Shown here: positions 1 to 6,625 of the stretch, piece after piece
Layout: each line of letters opens with the position of its first letter
Position numbering within the stretch: the stretch's first letter is position 1
NCBI GenBank assembly: GCA_964407285.1
Contig: CAYOVG010000245.1
Location: 1-11,052, forward strand
Source of the DNA: CAYOVG01 sp964407285
GTDB lineage: Bacteria > Desulfobacterota > Syntrophobacteria > Syntrophobacterales > Syntrophobacteraceae
Reading direction: 5' to 3'
DNA: 11,052 bases
Notes under the pieces: model-generated
Seen by the model: the letters and a program-made list of their open reading frames with translations, nothing else
Databases searched by the model: none
What the model was told of the DNA's origin: nothing
Made by a program: the position numbers and the translations under genes

Positions 1-1718
1 GATTCAGCGGGATCGACGCCAACAAGCTCCTGCTGCTCGTAGACGGCCGTTCCGTATACAGCGAGTTCAGCGGCGAGATCAATTGGAGCAGGTTTAACCT
101 GTTGCCGGAAGATATCGAACGTGTCGAGATCATCCGTGGACCGGGGGGCACTCTCTGGGGATACAACGCTTTCAACGGAGTCATCAATGTCATCACGAAA
201 AACGCCGCGGATACACAGGGGCTTGTGACCAGGGGAGGCGTGGGGACTTCCGGAGAAGCTTTCAATGATGTTCGCTATGGAGGGAAGCTCGGTCCGAACA
301 CGTTCTATCGCGTCTATTACGACTACACCGCCCAGGGGCATTTCGAGACCCGGGACGGCGTCGACGCCAGAGACGGCTTTGAAACCCACCAGGGAGGGTT
401 CCGCATCGACTCGCAACCGACCGACGGCGTCCACCTCCTGCTCGACGGCGCCATTAACGGGAGCACCGCTGAATTCCTTCCCCCCACGCGCCCCCCGGGT
501 TTTGCGCGGTTGGAGTACAACAACGCATTTTGGGACGGCGGCCATATCCTGGGAAGAGCGAACTGGAACGTGTCGGAGGGCTTCTCGCTGCAGGCCCAGA
601 CCTACTTCAATCACATCGACACCGCCTACGGGGATTCCAATATCGGAGAGGGGTATGGAGGCTACATCGACACCTACGATATCGAATTCCAGGTGAACTG
701 GCAGATCAATTCCCGAAACCTGCTCGTCTCGGGCGCAGGGGCCCGATGGAACGCTTACATGCCGCGCACCGGCTGGTTTGTCGACAATTTCCTGCGGGGC
801 GACGAACAGGTCGTGATATACAATGTGTTCGCGCAAGACGAGATCGCGGTCATACCGGACCGGCTTTGGGCCATTCTGGGAATGAAAGTGGAACATAACG
901 AAATGACCGGCTACGGACTGCAACCTAATGGAAGACTGCTTTTCAAGCCGGTCCCGACTCAAACGGTGTGGGTCGCCGCATCGCGCGCGCTTCGCCCGCC
1001 CACGTACAACTGGTTCACGGTTTCGGAGTGGATTATCCCTCCTCGATCGCTTGTGGGAGGCGGAGAACTCGAGGACGAAACGGTTACGGCCTACGAATTG
1101 GGCTACCGCAACCAAATTACGCCCCGAATGACCCTCGAAATGAATCTTTTTTACAACTACTACGAGCATATACACTCCTGGATCTATGACTTCGACAATC
1201 CGGTGAGGTGGCGAATTTCCAACACTTTCGACTCGAAAGCCGAATCGTATGGACTCGAACTTTCCGAAAGCTGCAAGGTTCTCGACAACTGGCTGTTGCG
1301 GCTGTCCTATTCCTACCTCCTCACGAACTACCACCCGGTTCCGTTGGGCGGACCGTATCCCGATCCCATAACCATATCGAACAACTTCGACGGCGATGTG
1401 CCCCGGCATCAGTTCCAGATCCACTCCAGGCTGGATCTGGCCCGGAACCTCGAATTCGATGCCCATCTCTATTGGACGGATGCGCTGGAATACAGGGTTC
1501 CTCAAAATCCACCCGGATTTCAGGACATCAAAATCCCGGACTATTTCCGGCTGGACCTTCGCCTGGCATGGAGGCCGGTCCGCAATACGGAATTCGCCCT
1601 CGTGGGGCAAAATCTCCTGGACGAAGGACACCCGGAATACTGGTCGAACATCCATCCTCCCGGATTCATCGTCGAAATTCCACGTAGCGTGCTCGCCGTG
1701 ATGACCCTGACCTTTTGA
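1..1718 (+). CDS. TonB-dependent outer-membrane receptor (5' end outside window)
   Basis: Outer-membrane beta-barrel that takes up or senses a ligand using TonB-ExbBD energy. The frame is open from base 3, so the start, signal peptide and TonB box lie to the left of the window. The first ~65 codons are a typical plug domain: LLLLVDGRSVY, then a PEDIERVEIIRGPGG motif and a GVINVITK motif. About 500 residues of barrel follow, with alternating aromatic/polar strands (YRVYYDYTAQ, LEMNLFYNYYEHIHSW, LRLSYSYLLTNY) and a late FALVGQNLLDEGHPEYW motif typical of the family's last strands. The protein ends in Phe (VMTLTF), as expected for BAM-assembled barrels. The ligand cannot be read from the sequence. 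The YfiR-like gene and the CHASE-type kinase downstream suggest the receptor feeds a trans-envelope signalling system. Family assignment is secure; substrate is unknown. Confidence 0.95.
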   Translation, partial: FSGIDANKLLLLVDGRSVYSEFSGEINWSRFNLLPEDIERVEIIRGPGGTLWGYNAFNGVINVITKNAADTQGLVTRGGVGTSGEAFNDVRYGGKLGPNTFYRVYYDYTAQGHFETRDGVDARDGFETHQGGFRIDSQPTDGVHLLLDGAINGSTAEFLPPTRPPGFARLEYNNAFWDGGHILGRANWNVSEGFSLQAQTYFNHIDTAYGDSNIGEGYGGYIDTYDIEFQVNWQINSRNLLVSGAGARWNAYMPRTGWFVDNFLRGDEQVVIYNVFAQDEIAVIPDRLWAILGMKVEHNEMTGYGLQPNGRLLFKPVPTQTVWVAASRALRPPTYNWFTVSEWIIPPRSLVGGGELEDETVTAYELGYRNQITPRMTLEMNLFYNYYEHIHSWIYDFDNPVRWRISNTFDSKAESYGLELSESCKVLDNWLLRLSYSYLLTNYHPVPLGGPYPDPITISNNFDGDVPRHQFQIHSRLDLARNLEFDAHLYWTDALEYRVPQNPPGFQDIKIPDYFRLDLRLAWRPVRNTEFALVGQNLLDEGHPEYWSNIHPPGFIVEIPRSVLAVMTLTF

Positions 1719-1782
1719 AAGTCGAACGCAGCATTCGAAACTAAGCATTTGTGATATGTACATCGGCTGTTAGATGTGGCAT

Positions 1783-1788
1783 TATAAT
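1783..1788 (+). promoter_or_regulatory. Possible -10 element for the yfiR-like/kinase operon
   Basis: A perfect TATAAT lies in the 235-bp gap between the receptor and the YfiR-like gene. No good -35 box sits 16-18 bp upstream, so the call is weak. If used, transcription would begin near 1795 and leave a leader of about 160 nt before the ATG at 1954. That leader holds two imperfect stems: 1836-1844 with 1871-1879, and 1902-1906 with 1923-1927. Confidence 0.3.
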
Positions 1789-1953
1789 TTCGAAACTTCG
1801 GAGAACCGCTCACAATGGGGTAATCATGGCAGGACTGTTGATGCAAGGGTGCAAGTAAGCCTACAGGCAAGTGTCAACGTAACTTGGGACTATTTGATAG
1901 TTCGGACCTGTGGTTTGAAAAATCCGACCGGAAAAGAAAAACTATCCATCATC

Positions 1954-2565
1954 ATGCCGGCATGGGTCCGTGTGCCTTTGCTCACGGGAAGACCTGCCGC
2001 GGCGCCGTGCATTCCGGGCAGGCTCCTTCTGATAACACTGCTGGCCGTGGCGCTGGTGGTCCCGCGCTCCCAATCTCCCTGGGCTCAACCCTCGGCCGTC
2101 TCGGAAGAGAAATACATAGCGGTTTTTCTCCTGAATTGCGCGAAAGTCGTGGAGATCCCGGCAAACGGATTCAACAGTCCCGAGGACCCCCTCGTTGTAA
2201 GTGTGGTGACCCCCAAATCGTTATCGGAGTATCTTCCCTGGCTGGATGGCCAGATCGTGCAGGGCCGTAGGCTCACCGTGCGTCCCTTTAACGAAGTTCT
2301 TGCAGGCGCTCCCTGCCACATCCTGTATATCAACGGAACCGACCGGCAAAACTGGGAACCGATCCTTGGAAGATTCAAGGACCGCCCCCTTATGACCGTG
2401 GGCGACAGCCATGCTTTTCTCCAGTCCGGAGGCATCATCGGGTTTCTCCGTACCGACTCCAAGATCCGGTTCGAGATCAACGTGGATGCCGCAAAACGCG
2501 CCGGAGTGAAAATTCCTTCGAAAATGATCCAATTGGGTGTGGTCTTCCGGGAGGAACAGCAATGA
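1954..2565 (+). CDS. YfiR family (DUF4154) periplasmic protein
   Basis: Secreted protein of about 203 aa, the usual YfiR size. In Pseudomonas, YfiR is the periplasmic repressor of the CHASE8-containing diguanylate cyclase YfiN. Family marks: the start of the domain EEKYIAVFLLNCAKVVEI, then GRRLTVR, the strand CHILYI, a LMTVGDSHAFLQSGGIIGF stretch and the closing IRFEINVDAAKRAGVKI with SKMIQLG. The open frame extends upstream to 1774, but those 60 residues look non-coding. The ATG at 1954 gives a basic N-terminus, a hydrophobic core (LLLITLLAVALVV) and a likely cleavage after SPWA, so I place the start there, although its ribosome site is poor. The stop overlaps the next ATG by 4 bp (ATGA), indicating translational coupling. 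It probably controls the periplasmic sensor domain of that kinase (inference from context). Confidence 0.88.
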   Translation: MPAWVRVPLLTGRPAAAPCIPGRLLLITLLAVALVVPRSQSPWAQPSAVSEEKYIAVFLLNCAKVVEIPANGFNSPEDPLVVSVVTPKSLSEYLPWLDGQIVQGRRLTVRPFNEVLAGAPCHILYINGTDRQNWEPILGRFKDRPLMTVGDSHAFLQSGGIIGFLRTDSKIRFEINVDAAKRAGVKIPSKMIQLGVVFREEQQ

Positions 2566-5531
2566 AAGGGCGTATTCGAAGGCTTTCCATACGCACCAAG
2601 TTGAAACTGATCACCATGCTGACCAGTTGCATCGCGCTCTTGCTCGCCGTCAGCTCGTTTTTCGTAAACGATCTTCGCAGCATGCGCGAGGGCATGGTGA
2701 AGGAAGCCGCCATAGTCGCGGAACTTATCGCGGAGAACAGCAATTTTGCTCTTGCCTTCGGAGACGCCGACGCGGCCACTCGGCTCCTGACATCCCTCCA
2801 TATCAATAACCACATCCGTTGTGCATTCCTCTTCGACCGCAACGGCGAGGTGTTCGCGACTTACTCGTCCCCTCGGTTCCAACCTGGCGAGGCCACGCCC
2901 GTAGCCTATAATGCCATGGAATCGTCCACCGATGAGTTTGTCTTCTCAGAGGATGACCTGATCTGGTATAAGGCCGTCGAATTCGACCGCGAGTCCATCG
3001 GGACCCTGGTAATTCGCTACAGCATGCATCATGTCTGGGAACACCTGAAAAGATACGCCTGGATCTCCGCTGCTATCCTGGTCGTCAGCCTTTCCATGGC
3101 CCTTCTTATCTCCGGCATGCTCGAGCGCATTATCTCCGACCCCATCCTCAAGCTTAAACAGGCGGCCGAATCCATTTCCAGGGACAGGGATTATTCCATC
3201 CGGGCCGTCAAGCATACTGACGATGAAATCGGGGCCCTCGTGGACGGCTTCAACACCATGCTCGAACAGATAGAAACACGCGACAGGGCCATGGCCCTCC
3301 AAAACGACACCCTCGAACAAGAGGTCCTCAGCCGCACACGGGAACTCGAAACGGAAATGGCCGAGCGCAGAAAGGCCCAGGAAAACGCGGAAGCCGCCAA
3401 TCGCGCCAAAAGCGAGTTTCTTGCCAATATGAGCCATGAAATCCGAACTCCCATGAACGCCATCATCGGTCTTACGCATCTGGCTCAACTGGCCGAACCT
3501 ACCGACCAGCAAATGGACTACCTGCAAAAAATCCACTCGTCGGCGCATTCGCTGCTCGGCATACTCAACGACATTCTGGACTTCTCCAAGATCGAAGCCG
3601 GCAAGCTCGAATTCAGCCGGACGGATTTCCACCTGGACGATATGCTCAACGGCTTGACGGACCTGTTCGCGGTAAAGGCAGCCGAGAAGGGAATCGAAAT
3701 CATCATGGCTGTCGACGAGGACGTCCCTTGCACCCTGGTGGGTGATCCGCTGAGGATTTCCCAGGTGCTTATCAACTTGATGTCCAATGCCGTCAAGTTC
3801 ACGGGAAAAGGCGAGGTGGTGATCCGAGTGTCGTTGGAGGCCAAAAGCGCGGACAGCGCGCGAATTCGATTCTCCGTAGCCGATCAGGGGATGGGCATCT
3901 CCCCGGAATACCTGCCGAAGCTCTTCGACCCCTTCTGCCAGGCGGATTGCTCCACGACCCGGAAGTTCAGCGGCACCGGCCTGGGCCTCGCCATATGCAA
4001 GAAGCTCGTCACCATCATGGGTGGACACATTTGGGTCGATACCCTGCTGGGTAAGGGAAGTACGTTTTCCTTCATAATCGAACTGGCGCGGCAGCCTTCC
4101 GGGGAAGTCCCCGAGAGGCGGTTGCCTCCCGTCGCTCTCTGGGGCAAGCGGATACTGCTGGTAGAAGACAATACGGCCGTTCGTGAAGCCGTCGAGACGG
4201 TTCTGCGCGCATTTACATTCAATGTGACGTCGGTGGTTTCCGGAGAGGAAGCCGTCAAAGCGCTACGTGAGGTCTCGAAGACAGCCCCCCGCGCAGAGGG
4301 AGATTCCTTCGACATGGTTATCCTCGACGGGAATATGCCGGGAGTGGACGAGATACAGGTATGCCGCAGAATCCGCGCGCTTCCGCAATTTTCTCTCGTT
4401 CCACTCATTATTATGGTGTCACCCCTCGAACGTGAAGGAAGCGTGCAGCGATTGAAAACGGTGGGGGACAAAGTCTTTCACCTCGTCAAACCTGTCACGA
4501 GATCCTCCCTCCTGGATGTTTTCTACCATAAGGTCGCCGGCATACCGGTGTCTTGCCGCTACACCAGGCACACCTCGGCGGAAACCATGGCGACGCTGCA
4601 GGGCGCTCGAGTCCTCCTGGTGGAAGATAGCGCCATCAATCGCCAGATCGCCGCCGAACTACTGGCTTACGCAGGCGTAACAGTCGAAACGGCCGTCAAC
4701 GGTGTGGACGCTCTGAAGGTATTGACCGGATCAACCTCCGCCGCCACTTTCGACGCGATTCTTATGGACATCCAGATGCCCGAAATGGACGGCTACGAAG
4801 CTTCCCGTCGAATACGCCGGCTCCCGCGCTTCAGTCACATCCCCATCATTGCGATGACCGCCCTGGCCATGAAGGGCGATAGGGAAGAATGCCTCAAAGC
4901 CGGGATAGACGACTATATCGCCAAGCCCTTCGACCCGGATGAATTCTACTTTAAACTCGCGCAGAAACTGGGGCCCCCTACTGGGGAGACGACCGAGGCG
5001 GCTAAAGCGCGTGACGACTTTGCCGAATCTGAAGCGTCCGGAACCGAAAACGAAAGAGTGGAACAGACCGGAACGAAGGACATTGTGGAAGGATCCGTGG
5101 ATGCAAATGCCCGGCAGAGCGGTCTCGGCGCTGCGGCGATACCCGCATTATCCCGGACTCCCCCAGTCCCGCCCCTTGACTGGTTCAAAGGATTCGATCG
5201 CGATGCCGCCATGAAACGGTGGGGCAACAACTGGGATCTGATCGCAAAGAGCTTGAAGCTCTTTCCCGCGGAACACGGGAACACGACCCGGCAGATCCGC
5301 GAAGCACTGGACAAGGGACAGATAGACGCCGCAACGCGCATGGCCCATACGATCAAGGGCGTGGCGGGAAACCTGTCGATCACGGAACTCTATACCGCGG
5401 CCAGGGACCTGGAAGCGACAATCCGCGAGGGAAAAACCGCTGAAATTGCCCGGGCTGTAAGTACCTTCGATGACGCCTTATCCGACATTCTGGAATCCAT
5501 CCGAGCTCTGGAACGGGACAAAACCATTTGA
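2562..5531 (+). CDS. Hybrid histidine kinase: TM-periplasmic sensor-TM-HAMP-HisKA-HATPase-REC-REC-Hpt
   Basis: Inner-membrane sensor kinase of 989 aa with a full internal phosphorelay, laid out like BarA/tripartite kinases. The start is an ATG behind a strong GGGAGGA site. TM1 is about residues 16-38 and TM2 about 167-188. The ~125-residue periplasmic loop between them is of CHASE8/YfiN-like size. HAMP is about 189-241 and is followed by a coiled coil. In HisKA, the phosphoacceptor is His292 (ANMSHEIRTPMN). In HATPase_c, the N box has Asn409 (MSNAVKFTG), with DQGMGI and GTGLGLA. REC1 (about 530-655) has Asp589 in VILDGNMPG. REC2 (about 680-803) has Asp736 in LMDIQMPEMDG. Hpt (about 890-985) has His929 in MAHTIKGVAGN. 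All catalytic residues appear intact. The partner response regulator is not obvious here. It follows the YfiR-like gene with a 4-bp overlap and converges on a - strand gene 9 bp away. Confidence 0.96.
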   Translation: MKGRIRRLSIRTKLKLITMLTSCIALLLAVSSFFVNDLRSMREGMVKEAAIVAELIAENSNFALAFGDADAATRLLTSLHINNHIRCAFLFDRNGEVFATYSSPRFQPGEATPVAYNAMESSTDEFVFSEDDLIWYKAVEFDRESIGTLVIRYSMHHVWEHLKRYAWISAAILVVSLSMALLISGMLERIISDPILKLKQAAESISRDRDYSIRAVKHTDDEIGALVDGFNTMLEQIETRDRAMALQNDTLEQEVLSRTRELETEMAERRKAQENAEAANRAKSEFLANMSHEIRTPMNAIIGLTHLAQLAEPTDQQMDYLQKIHSSAHSLLGILNDILDFSKIEAGKLEFSRTDFHLDDMLNGLTDLFAVKAAEKGIEIIMAVDEDVPCTLVGDPLRISQVLINLMSNAVKFTGKGEVVIRVSLEAKSADSARIRFSVADQGMGISPEYLPKLFDPFCQADCSTTRKFSGTGLGLAICKKLVTIMGGHIWVDTLLGKGSTFSFIIELARQPSGEVPERRLPPVALWGKRILLVEDNTAVREAVETVLRAFTFNVTSVVSGEEAVKALREVSKTAPRAEGDSFDMVILDGNMPGVDEIQVCRRIRALPQFSLVPLIIMVSPLEREGSVQRLKTVGDKVFHLVKPVTRSSLLDVFYHKVAGIPVSCRYTRHTSAETMATLQGARVLLVEDSAINRQIAAELLAYAGVTVETAVNGVDALKVLTGSTSAATFDAILMDIQMPEMDGYEASRRIRRLPRFSHIPIIAMTALAMKGDREECLKAGIDDYIAKPFDPDEFYFKLAQKLGPPTGETTEAAKARDDFAESEASGTENERVEQTGTKDIVEGSVDANARQSGLGAAAIPALSRTPPVPPLDWFKGFDRDAAMKRWGNNWDLIAKSLKLFPAEHGNTTRQIREALDKGQIDAATRMAHTIKGVAGNLSITELYTAARDLEATIREGKTAEIARAVSTFDDALSDILESIRALERDKTI

Positions 5532-5540
5532 CCTCAGGGA

Positions 5541-5825
5541 TCACTGCTCTGTCGAGTCATCCCGCTCAGCCTCCTGCCGACGGCAGATCGCCCGGTATAT
5601 TTCGCACTCCTCGAAGTGCTCCGCACAGTAGTAAAGCGTAGCCTCCACGTCCAGGCTGCGCAGGCTCGTGCAGTAGCACTTGTCTTGCGGCATAAGTGCA
5701 AAAAGGCAAAACCTCTTCACGGGTTGGGAGTTTTGTTCAGATCCCATGCCGTAAACCTTTCTTGCATCCGGCATTCGAGAGGCTCGTTCCAAAAGACGGT
5801 TCAACTCAGTTTCCTCACATCCCAT
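5541..5825 (-). CDS. Small cysteine-rich protein of unknown function
   Basis: A 94-aa protein that I do not recognise. Its start (ATG at 5825) lies 25 bp inside the end of the HATPase gene in another frame, which suggests translational coupling, though no strong ribosome site is visible. The N-terminus is charged and helical. Residues 39-81 carry six cysteines: FC40, then C50-Y-C52, then YYC67, six residues later C74, then C81. The CxC and Cx6C pairs suggest a small metal or iron-sulfur site, or a redox-reactive thiol module. There is no signal peptide or membrane segment, so it is probably cytoplasmic. It may work with the neighbouring kinase-like protein and sigma-54 regulator, whose PAS domain is also cysteine-rich. 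No reading frame on the opposite strand is more convincing. Confidence 0.55.
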   Translation of the reverse strand: MGCEETELNRLLERASRMPDARKVYGMGSEQNSQPVKRFCLFALMPQDKCYCTSLRSLDVEATLYYCAEHFEECEIYRAICRRQEAERDDSTEQ

Positions 5826-6505
5826 GAAGCCACAACCGTGGCGCCCTCTCCGGGCCGGGATTTGATGGCGAAAATACCGTTTGAAGATTCCACACGTTCC
5901 TGGATGCCGGAAAGCCCGAGGCCGCTCTTCGGTATCCCGCGCCTCTGCAAAGCCCCGGGAGCAAAGCCTATCCCATCGTCCTGCACGGACAACTCTATGA
6001 GGTTCTCTCTCATCTTCAGAGACAGCATCACGTGCCGGGAACGGCTGTGTCTGGCAATGTTGAGAAACGCCTCCTGGATCGTTTCAAAAATGATGCTCCG
6101 AAGGTGCTCGGGTATCTGCTCCTCCCGGAGTTCAACCCGCCTCTCGATCGTGATTTCCCTGTGAACGCTCTCGAACTCCCGTACGAATCCGTCTATGTCG
6201 CCGGCGAACCTGCATGACGGAGCCTGGTGCTTGTGCTGGTTTTCGTCTTTTATATAACAGGCATACACGATAGTTTTTCCTCTGTGTCGATTGAGGTGGA
6301 GCTTGTCCTCGATCAAACATCCCCGACTGAAAAGATCGTAGGACAAGCCCATTTCACTTGAGAAGTTGAATACTCCCCATCCCGTAAGAATCTCTGCGGC
6401 TGATTCAGTGCAGCAACCATGCCGACCCGAAAAATACTTGCGAACAGGCATGGAAGGCAACGAGATACAAGCGCATCTATTGGAAAACGTTAAAACTTTT
6501 TCCAT
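5801..6505 (-). CDS. Histidine-kinase-like ATPase, NarX/NreB type, without a recognisable DHp domain
   Basis: Protein of 234 aa from the ATG at 6505. The C-terminal half, from about residue 103, is a clear HATPase_c domain of the HisKA_3 (NarX/DegS/NreB) type. The N box is IQEAFLNIARHS with Asn149. The G1 box is DDGIGF (Asp176/Asp177). The G2 box is SGLGLSGIQERV. It closes with SRPGEGATVVASW. The first ~100 residues match nothing I know: they carry seven cysteines (11, 13, 31, 32, 63, 83, 98) and lack the LHD-x-x-GQ phosphoacceptor motif expected ahead of this domain. There is no Shine-Dalgarno site before 6505, and no in-frame start close to the ATPase domain. It may be a 5'-truncated kinase remnant, or a stand-alone ATPase with a divergent N-terminus. 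It lies downstream of the sigma-54 regulator on the same strand. Confidence 0.7.
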   Translation of the reverse strand: MEKVLTFSNRCACISLPSMPVRKYFSGRHGCCTESAAEILTGWGVFNFSSEMGLSYDLFSRGCLIEDKLHLNRHRGKTIVYACYIKDENQHKHQAPSCRFAGDIDGFVREFESVHREITIERRVELREEQIPEHLRSIIFETIQEAFLNIARHSRSRHVMLSLKMRENLIELSVQDDGIGFAPGALQRRGIPKSGLGLSGIQERVESSNGIFAIKSRPGEGATVVASWDVRKLS

Positions 6506-6553
6506 AAAACGAAGAGTCGGCGGGATTCCTTACACGCATGCGGGGGAGTGGAT

Positions 6554-6571
6554 ATTCGGCTTTCGCCGAAT
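6554..6571. repeat. Perfect 7-bp inverted repeat (hairpin)
   Basis: ATTCGGC-TTTC-GCCGAAT is a perfect 7-bp stem with a 4-nt loop, in the gap between the sigma-54 regulator and the HATPase gene. Neither side has a T-run, so a simple intrinsic terminator is doubtful. It could be an mRNA processing or attenuation element, or a protein-binding dyad. Confidence 0.6.
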
Positions 6572-6576
6572 GGAGG

Positions 6577-6622
6577 TGTGCTTTGGCACATTGTGTGTCG
6601 GCACATGGTGTGTCATGGCACA
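6577..6622. repeat. Three tandem TGTG...GGCACA dyads, possible operator cluster
   Basis: Three 14-bp units sit side by side: TGTGCTTTGGCACA (6577-6590), TGTGTGTCGGCACA (6592-6605) and TGTGTCATGGCACA (6609-6622). Each is a short dyad with TGTG/CACA arms, and starts are 15 and 17 bp apart. They begin 3 bp beyond the stop of the sigma-54 regulator and lie about 70-120 bp upstream of the HATPase start. Repeated dyads at that distance resemble enhancer sites for Fis-type sigma-54 activators, but I found no matching -24/-12 promoter between them and the gene. A transcript could also fold here: a 7-nt TTGTGTG on the - strand (6619-6625) can pair with CACACAA (6591-6597). Confidence 0.6.
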
Positions 6623-6625
6623 CAA

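Noticed and set aside
1777..1792. Sigma-54 (-24/-12) promoter, TGGCA...TTTCG.
   Set aside because: The -24 part fits but the essential GC of the -12 element is missing; a TATAAT overlaps it.
1801..1930. c-di-GMP (GEMM) or molybdenum cofactor riboswitch ahead of the yfiR-like gene.
   Set aside because: Some short strings look similar, but the conserved core segments of either class are absent.
1774..1953. Upstream start of the YfiR-like protein at 1774.
   Set aside because: The added 60 residues look non-coding, and a signal peptide begins sensibly from 1954.
2085..2882. 265-aa open frame on the - strand across the yfiR-like gene and kinase start.
   Set aside because: It overlaps two well-supported genes and shows no family features.
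2946..4028. 360-aa open frame on the - strand inside the hybrid kinase gene.
   Set aside because: It is a shadow of the kinase, whose domains are unambiguous on the + strand.
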